Both the position numbers and the translations under genes were made by a program. The notes beneath the pieces were generated by a model. The model was not told where the DNA came from. It saw nothing but the letters and a program-made list of their open reading frames with translations, and made no database searches. This document shows positions 1-8,558 of a stretch of DNA of 64,000 nt, piece by piece. This DNA is from a virus: IMG/VR virus record IMGVR_UViG_3300050821_014313, positions 1-64,000 of that record, one strand, 5' to 3'. Position 1 is the stretch's first letter. Every line of letters starts with the position of its first letter.

Positions 1-33
1 GCTCCGATCGAAAAATTCGAGATCGAAGAGCGG

Positions 34-1617
34 ATGACGAAGTTTCTTCCGTCGCAGCGCGCGTTCGTGTTCGCGCCAGAACGTTTCAGTGCGATCGCCG
101 GAGGATACGCCAGCGGTAAGACGCACGCCGGGGTTGCCAAAGGCCTCATTCTCTCCTCGGTTTATCCTGGCAACGTCGGGATGGTGCTTAGGTTCCGCGG
201 GACGGACTTAGAAGAGTCGACAATCCCGGTTTTCTTCGAAGTTTGCCCTCCAAGTTGGATCAAAAGTTTCAACAAAAAGAGTCAGACCGTAGTTTTGCGC
301 AACGGCAGCGTGGTTATGTTCCGGCATCTTCATGATGCAAAGGCGCAGAGCAAGACACGAAGAGTCGGAGCGAACCTTGGGTGGTTTTTTATCGATCAGA
401 TGGAAGAGATTGAGCGCGAGCATTGGAACGCGATGATTAGCCGACTAAGACTGCCCAGAGTTCCGAAGAAGTTCGGGTTCGGGGCGCTCAATCCAGCCGG
501 TCATGACTGGAATTGGGAGGATTTCTTTCCGGCGTTCCAACCGTGGGAGAAAAACAAAAAAGGCGTAGCGTTGCCTCGAGACGGCAAGTACTACCAAGCG
601 ATTCGGCCGATCGAAGACGTGCTCGGGATCGCAGTGAACAGCGAGGAGAACAGGATCAGTAATGGAGGCTTCGTTGAAGACAAATACTACGACTCGCTCA
701 GGCAGTCGTACGGTGAAGAGTACGTCAACCGCTACGTCTACTGCACGTTCGACGACTTCCAGGGAAAAATCTACAAAGAGTTCGTCGCAGGGTTCAAGAA
801 CGAAGACTACAGCAGTGTGCACAACATCGAGCCCTTCCCAATCCCCAAACACTGGCCGCTTACGGTCGGTATTGACGTGGGAGGAGATTCGCCGTGGGCT
901 GTAATTCCAGAATACACTGACGATCACGGGAACCAAGTGGTAGTCGATGGATTCGTCAAGAGGACCGGTCACAGTGGTGAGATTGTTCGATGGATCAAGA
1001 CGCATCTGCCGTGGCAAGAGGACCGAACAACGTTCGTGATCGATTGGGAGAATCGGGTCGCGATGATGGATCTAGCCGAGGCAGGAATACACTGCAGCGT
1101 AGCGAGAAAGGACGTCAAGCCCGGAATCATCCGCACGCAAGGTTACTTTCACGTTAATCCTAGCCGACGGTTGCCTGAGTGGTATGAAGAAACTCAATCG
1201 CCGATCAGGTACAGACGTTTCCTTCCTGCTGGCTCGCCGCGAACCTTCGTGTTCAAGTCTTTTCTGCAGTTTAGGGTGGAGCACGAGAAGTATCACTGGG
1301 ACCAGAATAAAATGGAGACGCCGTTTAAGTCTGCGCTGGAGCGTTTCGATACGTGCGACGGACATAGATACGTAGTTATGACTAAACCTGAGCCTGGGAT
1401 GTGGGACGGCGAGGAAAAGGATTGGGTAGAGCTAAACAAGCGCGATCCGATGAGCGTACGCGAGATGCAGCAGCTCGATAAGAGGATTAAGGAACGTCAG
1501 TGGCGGAGGATGGGTGGGGCGGCGCTACGCGAGGCCGACATGGATGAGATTCCGGAAGGACCAGCTAAGCTGCGGGGCGATGAGAAGTTTGATTGGGCAG
1601 GCCAAGGAGAGTTGTGA
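34..1617 (+). CDS. terL: Terminase large subunit
   Basis: DNA-packaging motor ATPase and headful/end nuclease acting at the portal. Walker A is GGYASGKT (residues 23-30), Walker B is WFFIDQME (117-124, D121 and E124), and a coupling-type ALNPAGH follows at 151-157. The C-terminal RNase H-like nuclease shows acidic residues in VGIDVGG (D281) and TFVIDWEN (D337). The 527 aa length is usual for the family. The frame stays open upstream to the window edge and the site before ATG 34 is a weak ribosome binding site, so the true start may lie outside the window. The next gene begins inside the stop (TGATG). Confidence 0.93.
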   Translation: MTKFLPSQRAFVFAPERFSAIAGGYASGKTHAGVAKGLILSSVYPGNVGMVLRFRGTDLEESTIPVFFEVCPPSWIKSFNKKSQTVVLRNGSVVMFRHLHDAKAQSKTRRVGANLGWFFIDQMEEIEREHWNAMISRLRLPRVPKKFGFGALNPAGHDWNWEDFFPAFQPWEKNKKGVALPRDGKYYQAIRPIEDVLGIAVNSEENRISNGGFVEDKYYDSLRQSYGEEYVNRYVYCTFDDFQGKIYKEFVAGFKNEDYSSVHNIEPFPIPKHWPLTVGIDVGGDSPWAVIPEYTDDHGNQVVVDGFVKRTGHSGEIVRWIKTHLPWQEDRTTFVIDWENRVAMMDLAEAGIHCSVARKDVKPGIIRTQGYFHVNPSRRLPEWYEETQSPIRYRRFLPAGSPRTFVFKSFLQFRVEHEKYHWDQNKMETPFKSALERFDTCDGHRYVVMTKPEPGMWDGEEKDWVELNKRDPMSVREMQQLDKRIKERQWRRMGGAALREADMDEIPEGPAKLRGDEKFDWAGQGEL

Positions 1618-2051
1618 TGTTTGGATGGAGACTTGTGTCAGAAAAACACCACATTATTCTGACAAACGAGGAAGTACGACTTGCGGGTGAGTTAGCGGAT
1701 GCACGACAGCATGCGGTATTTGTTGAGTTGACTGAGGCAAAGAAAAAGATCGAGCAGACCGAGAAGCTGCTTGAGTGGACGCAGCGGAAGTACGAGGAAG
1801 CACTAGAGCGCGCTGATCGGCAGCTCGACGGAATACTCGCCCAGGCGGGACTACCCGAGGTTACGGCTACGACCAAACGCGAGTTCGTGGAGCGCGACAA
1901 AGCTTATGCCGAAGAGAACGAAAAGCGAAAGGTCGAGCTGGCGGAGATTTTTGCCGAAACAATTGGGCAGGTTGAGGAATTCGATCATCTTGGTTTGCCT
2001 GACGAGCTCAAGGCTGAAGCTGATAAGATGATTGCTGGGGCGAAGAAATAG
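1617..2051 (+). CDS. Small coiled-coil protein between terminase and portal
   Basis: 144 aa, function unknown. ATG 1617 is chosen because it overlaps the terminase stop and is preceded by AAGGAGAG; a longer frame from 1593 lies inside terminase. The protein is charged and helical with a predicted coiled coil over about residues 28-75 (many E/K/A heptad-like positions). It lies in the packaging operon 3 nt before the portal gene, so a role in head assembly or packaging is likely by position only. No family recognised. Confidence 0.75.
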   Translation: MFGWRLVSEKHHIILTNEEVRLAGELADARQHAVFVELTEAKKKIEQTEKLLEWTQRKYEEALERADRQLDGILAQAGLPEVTATTKREFVERDKAYAEENEKRKVELAEIFAETIGQVEEFDHLGLPDELKAEADKMIAGAKK

Positions 2052-2054
2052 CGC

Positions 2055-4421
2055 ATGGCACAAAGCTCGAGCGACATACAGAATCCGAACCTCACGAACC
2101 CCGAGGACAAAGAAATCGACGGAGACCAGCTCGCGGATCCGTACGAGGACGTAGCAGCGATTAGCGCGAGGATCGATCGAGCATTGAGCATCGATCGGTT
2201 TCAGCGATCCTTGTTCGAGCGAGAGTGGTTTAGGAACGTCCTCTTCCTTGCTGGTCAGCAATGGGTGGTTTATGAGCGTGGCCGGTGGCGTCCGCGAGCG
2301 CTTCCTGCGTGGTTTCCCCGAGCGCAGACTAACAAGTTCATGGAGAAGTACAACGACATCATGTCGCAGCTTATCCAGGGACACAGAATACCGATAACTG
2401 GTCTGCCGGCGACAGACAGCGCCGAAGACGAAGCTACAGCCCTAGTCTTCGATCGCATGCGGGATGTGATTTATACGGAAGCTCGGATCGACGACAAAGA
2501 AGAAGAAATCGCAAGCTGGTTAGTAGCTACTGGGAATGCGTTTTTGCTGCCGTCGTACTCGATGGACAAAGAAACTGGCACTACGTTCATTCAGCACCAA
2601 GACTGCATGGATTGTGGGAACCGACTAACTCCTGAGGATCTCGCGGTCGCGAACGGCAAGTGCCCGACGTGCTTAGCAGCCGGCTTGCCAGGAGATCAAC
2701 TGACGCCGGCCGTAGACGAGTCGGGCGAGCCAGTTGGCGAAGACTATCCGATCGGCGCGATCAACGCGGAGCCAGCAAGTCCGTTCGAGATCAGGCTCGA
2801 TCATAGAATCGTAAACTGGCGCGATCAACGTAGATTTATTCGCCAGCACCGGTACGATGTCGACTTTGCTAAGGAGCAGTGGGACGATTTTGAAGAAGTT
2901 ATCAAACCTGATTGGGGCAATGACCTCAGCCAATACTACCTCGACGTGCTCGCGCATGTTACGTCGAGTTTTTCTGCTTCTGGCGGTTTTATCGGAGGAG
3001 GTCCAGCAGCGCCGAAAAATCCCAAGGTCACAGCTTACGAATTCTTCGAGTTACCTACAAAGAAGTTTCCAAAAGGACTGAGAGCGACGAGGCTAGGCGC
3101 GAACTCGCAGGCGGTAGTCGAAGCAGCGCCGCTCGCGACGAGGTTTGGCGCAGGAGTGCGGAAGGGACAATACTTTTTGCCTGGAATACATTTCGGGTTC
3201 GCGAGGATTCCTGGAAGGTTTTGGAGAAAGACTCCGCTCGACGACGCAGTGCCACTACAGATATTCCGCAACACCGTCGAGGCGAACCTTCGGCTGTCCT
3301 CTCAGCGTATGGGCAACGCGATTTGGCTCAATCCTAAAGGCTCCGGCGTAGGCGTGATCACTGGCGAGCCCGGGTTGAAGATGGACTACAATCCAGTTTC
3401 TCTGGGCGGCTCGCAGTTCGCAAAGCCCGAGCGGATCCCGGCCGAGCTCGAGAACGTCCAGCCATTGATCATGCTGATGAACAAGATCGACGACTCGATT
3501 GAGCGAGTAGTAGGCACGTTCTTCTTGCAAGGTGGGAACGCACCGCCAGGAGTTACGGCAGCGAGCGCACTCGCATACTTAGGAGAACAGAGCCAGAAGG
3601 CAATGTCTACGCTCATGACGAGCTATGCTAAAGCGTGGCGAGACTTCGAGGTTATTGCGATCGAGATTGCGCGCGAGAACTGGGACGATTCTCGGATGCG
3701 TGTGGTCGCGGGCAAGAACCGCAAGTTCCAGGTCGCGAAGTTTAGTAAAGCTGATCTTCAAGGCGCGATTAACTTACAAATCGACTACAACGGGATGTTT
3801 CCCAAGAGCAATGCGACCGAGCGCGCAACCATCGCGCAGCTGGTGCAGTTGCAGATTATTTCGCCGGCTGAGCCCGAGGTTCAGTGGGCGATTCTTAAGG
3901 CGTTCGGAGAAACGAATCTTAAGGGCTCGCAAGATATCGATGTCGAGGATGCGGCGAAGGAAGAGGATCAGTTTATGACAGACAGCACGTTCATTCCTCA
4001 GATCCGGCCGTTCGTGGACAACAGCACGATACATTTGTCGTCGCATACCGATCTTGCGAAGACTGATGAGTTCAGAGAGCTTCCGCCCGACAGACAAGCG
4101 ATCTGGATAGAGCACATCAAGAATACGGTCGCCGACATTGTTGCTCGTCGCGTAGCGTTGACTCAGGTTGGGCTCGATCCCGATGTTCCGGCGACAGCCG
4201 AGATTGCCTCGGGCGATGCTGGATTAGCTGCGCAGGTAGCAGCGAGCGCGCAAGGCGGTCAGCAAGCGCCGCCGGCTGACGGCAGCGAGCCGCTCCCGCC
4301 TGGGCAGTCGCCGCCGAACGGTCCTCCACAAACGCCAGACATAGCAGCTGGCGCAGGTATGCCAATGCCTCAGGAGCCCGCGGCTCCTCGCCAGATCCCA
4401 GGAGTTGGGGGTGGTCAGTGA
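2055..4421 (+). CDS. Portal protein with zinc-ribbon-like insertion
   Basis: 788 aa dodecameric connector through which DNA is packaged and ejected; located directly after terminase as in most tailed phages. The N-terminal helical region (residues 35-150) and the middle wing/stem sequence look like podovirus-type portals. An unusual insert carries C184-x2-C187 and C203-x2-C206, a zinc-ribbon-like four-cysteine pair. The last 80 residues are Pro/Gly/Ala/Gln-rich and probably disordered. The following gene starts on the GTGA overlap at 4418. Identification rests on position, size and general sequence character. Confidence 0.85.
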   Translation: MAQSSSDIQNPNLTNPEDKEIDGDQLADPYEDVAAISARIDRALSIDRFQRSLFEREWFRNVLFLAGQQWVVYERGRWRPRALPAWFPRAQTNKFMEKYNDIMSQLIQGHRIPITGLPATDSAEDEATALVFDRMRDVIYTEARIDDKEEEIASWLVATGNAFLLPSYSMDKETGTTFIQHQDCMDCGNRLTPEDLAVANGKCPTCLAAGLPGDQLTPAVDESGEPVGEDYPIGAINAEPASPFEIRLDHRIVNWRDQRRFIRQHRYDVDFAKEQWDDFEEVIKPDWGNDLSQYYLDVLAHVTSSFSASGGFIGGGPAAPKNPKVTAYEFFELPTKKFPKGLRATRLGANSQAVVEAAPLATRFGAGVRKGQYFLPGIHFGFARIPGRFWRKTPLDDAVPLQIFRNTVEANLRLSSQRMGNAIWLNPKGSGVGVITGEPGLKMDYNPVSLGGSQFAKPERIPAELENVQPLIMLMNKIDDSIERVVGTFFLQGGNAPPGVTAASALAYLGEQSQKAMSTLMTSYAKAWRDFEVIAIEIARENWDDSRMRVVAGKNRKFQVAKFSKADLQGAINLQIDYNGMFPKSNATERATIAQLVQLQIISPAEPEVQWAILKAFGETNLKGSQDIDVEDAAKEEDQFMTDSTFIPQIRPFVDNSTIHLSSHTDLAKTDEFRELPPDRQAIWIEHIKNTVADIVARRVALTQVGLDPDVPATAEIASGDAGLAAQVAASAQGGQQAPPADGSEPLPPGQSPPNGPPQTPDIAAGAGMPMPQEPAAPRQIPGVGGGQ

Positions 4422-4675
4422 GCGACAAAAAGTTTAGTCTTCCAGCGGATCATGTACCAGCGATTCGCGTGCCACGTGGCGGCAGCAGCTGTAGTAGTTG
4501 TGAGTATCTTGGACCCGACGGCAAGCATTGCAGCAATGAGTATTTTCGCGCGTGGCACGGGAGCAACGTGCTGCCGCTGCCGGCGGACGAATACTGCAGC
4601 GACTGGTACGAACCTAAAAAAGGCGCGATCAAGGCGGCTGCGCATCCGTTGCTCAGCGTGATTAAGAAAAATTAG
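4418..4675 (+). CDS. Four-cysteine small protein next to portal
   Basis: 85 aa, GTG start overlapping the portal stop (GTGA), so translation is probably coupled. C25-x2-C28, C38 and C60 in an aromatic, Pro-rich context (EYCSDWYEP at the end) suggest binding of a metal or Fe-S centre. Small Cys-rich genes in this position occur in other podovirus-like phages, but no function is known to me. Could be a minor head protein. Confidence 0.75.
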   Translation: MSDKKFSLPADHVPAIRVPRGGSSCSSCEYLGPDGKHCSNEYFRAWHGSNVLPLPADEYCSDWYEPKKGAIKAAAHPLLSVIKKN

Positions 4676-4700
4676 GTTAGAATCTCTCAAGGAGTCATTT

Positions 4701-4964
4701 ATGGCAGACGTAACGAATCACGGCACCGCTTGGCCGTTCGACAAGAGCCCAGCCGGAGCCAAAAGCAATTTCAGGGGGTCAGGTGTGAAGCAAAATAAGA
4801 AAGGCAATCCGAATAGTTCTCCGTGGACCGGCGGAGCCGATCGCGGCGCGGACTACACGAGAACATCCTCGAACAAAGCTGGGCTCGGGCCGAAGAAGCC
4901 TAGCGACGCTCGTCCAGGCAATCCACTGTACGCTGGCAACCGTGATCGGTCTGGAAAGATCTAA
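4701..4964 (+). CDS. Small Gly/Asn/Lys-rich protein
   Basis: 87 aa, preceded by AAGGAGTCATTT before ATG. The protein is polar and rich in G, N, S, K and P, with no hydrophobic core, so it is probably disordered. It ends on a TAATG overlap with the next gene, in the same rightward head operon. Function not recognised. Confidence 0.7.
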   Translation: MADVTNHGTAWPFDKSPAGAKSNFRGSGVKQNKKGNPNSSPWTGGADRGADYTRTSSNKAGLGPKKPSDARPGNPLYAGNRDRSGKI

Positions 4965-5176
4965 TGGCAAAGCTGTCCATGGCGCAGCGGAGAAAGCTAC
5001 CGCTATCAAAGTTTGCGGTGCCTAGCAAAGCCCCAGGCCCAGGTAGCTATCCGATTCCGGATCAGGAACACGCGAACGTAGCCGCAGGGCTAGCCGGCAT
5101 GCACAACGGACCCAAAGCCGCAGTTCACAAAAAGGCGAGCGCTCTGGGCTTCGCCGGAGTAAAGGACAAATCATGA
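4964..5176 (+). CDS. Small basic phage protein with SYPIPD motif
   Basis: 70 aa, starting on the TAATG overlap. The layout is: short basic N-terminus with RRKLPLSKFAVP, then GPGSYPIPDQEHA, then an Ala/Gly/Lys tail. This pattern (LPxSxFAxP...SYPIPDxxHA) is common in small phage proteins near the capsid genes. Molecular role unknown. Its stop overlaps the next micro-ORF (ATGA at 5173). Confidence 0.75.
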   Translation: MAKLSMAQRRKLPLSKFAVPSKAPGPGSYPIPDQEHANVAAGLAGMHNGPKAAVHKKASALGFAGVKDKS

Positions 5177-5328
5177 CGTACTACATCTCGCCGACTCGCG
5201 GCAACGACAACAACACCGGAAAGACTACTGGCAGTCCTTGGCAGCATTATCCGTGCTGCCCGGGAGCGATCGGTAACGCTGCTGCGCATACTCCAGTCGC
5301 TGGCGACGTCTACCACATCCTCTCGTAG
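5173..5328 (+). CDS. 51-aa fragment resembling the start of a beta-helix protein
   Basis: ATG 5173 overlaps the preceding stop. The 51-aa product begins MTYYISPTRGNDNNTGK, then GSPWQHY, which matches the typical N-terminus of DUF1565-type parallel beta-helix proteins (YYVSPxGxDxNxG...PW). A complete member would be several hundred residues, and here a TAG stops it after one repeat. It is either a remnant of a former structural gene or a retained micro-protein. Confidence 0.5.
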   Translation: MTYYISPTRGNDNNTGKTTGSPWQHYPCCPGAIGNAAAHTPVAGDVYHILS

Positions 5329-5385
5329 TCTTCGTTTTCTCTCTGAGCGAACAAAAAGCGTTATGTGGTACGCTCTTCTTAGTAT

Positions 5386-5405
5386 CCGAGCGACGTGATG
5401 CTCGG
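5386..5405 (+). other. Hairpin before the 5431 gene
   Basis: CCGAGC (5386-5391) pairs with GCTCGG (5400-5405) around an 8-nt loop in the 102-nt space between genes. There is no U-tract, so it is not a classical terminator; RNA processing or stability is possible. Confidence 0.35.
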
Positions 5406-5430
5406 GGGAAACTATCTGAGGAAAATAATC

Positions 5431-5952
5431 ATGGGAATACGAATCAAAAACACCGCAGAGTACGACGAGACTCTGCTTAACCGCGCGAACCCGCTCGCAG
5501 TCGCGACTGGCGTAACGCAGGTTATGGTGCCCGCAAACGGCTATATCAAAGCGATCCTCGCCGAAATCGGAACTCCAGGCACCGACGGCACTGGCGCACC
5601 AACTCAAGATCTTCGCGTCGACATCAAACGCGTACCGATCGCGACCGGAGTTGCAGCGAGTATTTTCGTTTCCGCGACCCCATACATCGCTTGGGCGCAC
5701 GCACGATTTATTGGTGGAACGATTCCGTTGCTACCGTCGACGTACGACGGCCAGATCTCGGCTCCTGGCGTGAGCGATCCAGCCGTGCAGGTGCTCAAAG
5801 GCGACATCATTCGTGTCGACGTCCTGCAGATTCTGAACGGCACTTCGCCGACGCAGCCGAGCGATCTAAACATTTTGCTTGTGTTTTCGCGTGGCCAGCT
5901 GTGGGCTCCGGAAGGCACGCTGCTCGGTACGTTCTCCGAGCTCGATACTTAA
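5431..5952 (+). CDS. Probable head-decoration or minor structural protein
   Basis: 173 aa. ATG 5431 is preferred over 5395 because TGAGGAAAA lies at the right distance. The sequence is beta-rich with Gly/Pro turns and a central VMVPANGYIKAILAEIG segment, as in small virion decoration proteins. It lies between portal and scaffold/capsid genes and is bracketed by RNA hairpins on both sides, which suggests separate control of its level. No specific family recognised. Confidence 0.6.
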   Translation: MGIRIKNTAEYDETLLNRANPLAVATGVTQVMVPANGYIKAILAEIGTPGTDGTGAPTQDLRVDIKRVPIATGVAASIFVSATPYIAWAHARFIGGTIPLLPSTYDGQISAPGVSDPAVQVLKGDIIRVDVLQILNGTSPTQPSDLNILLVFSRGQLWAPEGTLLGTFSELDT

Positions 5953-5957
5953 GGTTC

Positions 5958-5987
5958 AGGAGGAAGCAGCGAGTCTGCGATCCTCCT
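5958..5987 (+). other. Strong hairpin downstream of the 5431 gene
   Basis: AGGAGGA (5958-5964) pairs perfectly with TCCTCCT (5981-5987), with an inner GCAG/CTGC (5966-5969/5975-5978) capped by CGAGT. No U-run follows. It begins 6 nt after a stop codon and contains a Shine-Dalgarno-like AGGAGG locked in the stem; probably a 3' end or processing signal. Confidence 0.5.
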
Positions 5988-6031
5988 AATCTAACGCCCG
6001 GGCTAATCCTTGGGCAGAAAGTTGTACCGCA

Positions 6032-7030
6032 ATGCCGCAAGAAATCGATGAACAGGATAATACTGGACTCGATGTCGAACAACTCAACGAAGACGGAAGT
6101 AATGACTCCGTTGGAGGCGATAACGACGAGGACTTTCTCGTTGTAAACGAACGAACCCGTTTCAAGAACGCAGACGATGCAATCAAGTCGTTCAATGAAG
6201 CTGGTCAGCGTATCGCTCAGTTATCTGGTTGGGAAAAGGAGATCAAGGAACGCTTTGGCGTTTCGGATCCCCAAACCGCCGCCGCACTACTGCAAGAGCT
6301 CGTAGATCGTAGAGCCGAAGCAGCCAATGCTGCGAAAGAAGCTGCGAAGGCCAAGGAGAAGCCAGCAACCGCTGCGACTACGACCTCGGCCGACGAAGTG
6401 TTGACGCAGGAAGACGCAGACGCACTAAAGTGGTTGAAAAAGCATGCTCCGAGACTAGGCTTCGTGCCTAAAGACGAGCTGACAGCCACGGTAGATGCTC
6501 TCAAGCAGCAGATTGAGGAGCTCCGAACAGGATCGACTCAGTCAGCCGAGATGGAGCAAGAGAGAGTCAAGTCTGAGCGTGTCGACGCTGGGCGTGAGGC
6601 AGTCAGAGGTTGGATGGCAGAGCAGAAGATCGCCGCTGATCCCGAAGGCGAAAAGCAACTCGTAATTGAGTCGTTGATTCGCGATTGGGTAAACAGCGAT
6701 AACGAACGAGTACGCAGATTCTATGAGTCTGGCTCGTCTGCGAAGCAGCTGATCAAAGAAGGCTTTGACAAGGCTGTCAAAGTTCTGGGGTGGGGAAAGA
6801 CCGCAGTCAATCCTAGCTCCGCGGCTTACGCACAAAGCAAGGGACAAGCGATGGCAAGAAACGGCAAGAAACTGCCTCAGAATGGACAAGCACGAAGAAC
6901 GAATGGTCAAAAGATCGATCAATCGAACGTTCGTCGCGATGCCAGCGGGAAGCGTGATTACATAGCCGAAGCGCATAATGCAGCTTTCGACTTGGCTAAC
7001 AAGCACTTCTCCGGTCATTCGTCTGAGTAA
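6032..7030 (+). CDS. Probable capsid scaffolding protein
   Basis: 332 aa, directly upstream of the major capsid gene, the usual place for a scaffold. It is highly acidic at the N-terminus (residues 1-40), then predicted helical and coiled-coil with an Ala/Lys/Glu-rich stretch (about 85-125), and basic at the C-terminus. This acidic-helical-basic layout fits scaffolds that bind coat protein through the C-terminus. The ribosome binding site before ATG 6032 is weak. Identification is by position and composition. Confidence 0.7.
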   Translation: MPQEIDEQDNTGLDVEQLNEDGSNDSVGGDNDEDFLVVNERTRFKNADDAIKSFNEAGQRIAQLSGWEKEIKERFGVSDPQTAAALLQELVDRRAEAANAAKEAAKAKEKPATAATTTSADEVLTQEDADALKWLKKHAPRLGFVPKDELTATVDALKQQIEELRTGSTQSAEMEQERVKSERVDAGREAVRGWMAEQKIAADPEGEKQLVIESLIRDWVNSDNERVRRFYESGSSAKQLIKEGFDKAVKVLGWGKTAVNPSSAAYAQSKGQAMARNGKKLPQNGQARRTNGQKIDQSNVRRDASGKRDYIAEAHNAAFDLANKHFSGHSSE

Positions 7031-7081
7031 GCAGTTGCAGCCTTGCTGAACGCCGGTTATCGCTTAAACGACATCGATTCA

Positions 7082-7100
7082 TTCGTTGTCGAAAAACGAA
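7082..7100 (+). other. Small hairpin just before the capsid SD
   Basis: TTCGTT (7082-7087) and AACGAA (7095-7100) form a 6-bp stem 4 nt before TAGGAGAG of the capsid gene. It may modulate initiation or protect the 5' end of a processed capsid mRNA. Confidence 0.3.
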
Positions 7101-7117
7101 ACTAGGAGAGAAGAATT

Positions 7118-8401
7118 ATGGCGCAGGATACTACTGTTTCGGGTTTCGATGCGGCGTTGAAAGACGTTTACGCGGGCCCGATTCGCAATCAGCTGAACGA
7201 GAAAACTCGTTTGCTCGATTTGTTCACCAAAGGTGACATCGAGCAGTACGAATGGGAAGGCCGACAGGTTGTACTCGCTCTGCGCAAGGCGCGCAACGCG
7301 GGAGTTAAGGCTACGCCCGAATCCGGTGGACTGCCAGTCGCCGGCAAACAAGGTTACGCGAACCTCAAGATTCCAATGAGGTTCATTCAGGGCAGAATTA
7401 CCCTGACTGCGCAGGTTATGAAGGCCTCGCGGTCTGACAAGGGCAGCTTTGCTCGCGCGATGGACAGCGAACAAAAAGGTCTGGTCGACGACTTGGCGAG
7501 GCAGCGTAATCGTATGATTGCGAGCTTCGGTCAGGGCACGTTGGCTACGATCTCGGCCGGTGCAGCTTCGGCTACGCAAGGTCTGGCGAACCCCGGCGGA
7601 GTGACCGGAACTGTCAACGCGACCCGATTCACTAAGGTCGGAATGATGGTTGCGTTTACCGACCCGACCGGAGTTACGATCCGTGGCGTGCAAACAATTC
7701 TGACGGTTGCTGAACCGAACATTACCCTGGACGCATCGGTCACCACGACCACTGCGGACTTGGTTTCGCTCGGTACGAACTCGTTGGGTTCGAACGAAGG
7801 AAGCTTTGGCGTTGAGCCGATGGGGATTCTTGGGATTGTGGACAGCACGACTTACGTGTCTGTGCTCTTTTCTCTGGATCGCTCGCAGGCGGTCAATGCG
7901 TTCTTCCGCTCGACTGTGATGCCGGCGATCGGGACAGTTATTCCCGACGTCCTGCAGCGCGGGATTGACAACGCGGAAGAAGTTTCGGGCGAGGTCATCG
8001 ATCAGTTTCTCTGCCACGTTAGCGTGCGGAGAGAGATCCTTAAGCTCACCGAAGCCGATCGACGCTACATGGGCAGCTCGTCTGCGCAGAACTTCGACGG
8101 CGGGACCAAGGCCGGCGCGTTCAAGTCTGAGTACACTTTCAACGATATCCCGGTGAAGGTTGATAAGGACTTCGCGTACGCGACCCTGGTTGGCGCGAAC
8201 AAAGCGCATCTGTTCTGGATCCCTGAGGTCGAGGGTGAATGGGCAGACGACGACGGTACGGTGCTGTTCCGTGTGCCGAACCAAGACAATTACGAGGCTC
8301 GCTATCGCGTGTACGAGAACTTCTTCTCGGACAAAGGCGATGCGCACGTACGGTTCGACGGGATCACAGCAACTGTGACGTCTGGCGTTTACGCAGACTG
8401 A
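7118..8401 (+). CDS. Major capsid protein
   Basis: 427 aa coat protein, HK97-fold type by length, position and sequence style. It starts MAQDTTVSGFDAALKDVY, followed by a YEWEGRQVVLALRKARN strand (N-arm/E-loop region), a QGRITLT strand and a helical spine segment around residues 120-140. AGGAGAG gives a strong ribosome binding site. A small hairpin before the gene and a perfect 13-bp stem immediately after it suggest a capsid message that accumulates separately. Confidence 0.88.
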   Translation: MAQDTTVSGFDAALKDVYAGPIRNQLNEKTRLLDLFTKGDIEQYEWEGRQVVLALRKARNAGVKATPESGGLPVAGKQGYANLKIPMRFIQGRITLTAQVMKASRSDKGSFARAMDSEQKGLVDDLARQRNRMIASFGQGTLATISAGAASATQGLANPGGVTGTVNATRFTKVGMMVAFTDPTGVTIRGVQTILTVAEPNITLDASVTTTTADLVSLGTNSLGSNEGSFGVEPMGILGIVDSTTYVSVLFSLDRSQAVNAFFRSTVMPAIGTVIPDVLQRGIDNAEEVSGEVIDQFLCHVSVRREILKLTEADRRYMGSSSAQNFDGGTKAGAFKSEYTFNDIPVKVDKDFAYATLVGANKAHLFWIPEVEGEWADDDGTVLFRVPNQDNYEARYRVYENFFSDKGDAHVRFDGITATVTSGVYAD

Positions 8402-8414
8402 CGACTTGATGTAA

Positions 8415-8449
8415 TCGAACGGCGACAACTGCAAAATGTCGCCGTTCGA
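8415..8449 (+). terminator. 13-bp hairpin after the capsid gene
   Basis: TCGAACGGCGACA (8415-8427) pairs perfectly with TGTCGCCGTTCGA (8437-8449) around a 9-nt loop, 13 nt after the capsid stop. Only CAACTTT follows, so termination would be partial; a stability or processing element at the capsid mRNA 3' end is equally possible. Confidence 0.7.
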
Positions 8450-8558
8450 CAACTTTAACCGAGCCTCCACAGCGGCTGCTGCGCGCTCATAACTAACGCA
8501 AGGGTAGGTAAGCCGCCGCGGCCTCTGCCTCTCGTCCTTGAGTTTCAGGAGAAGCGTC

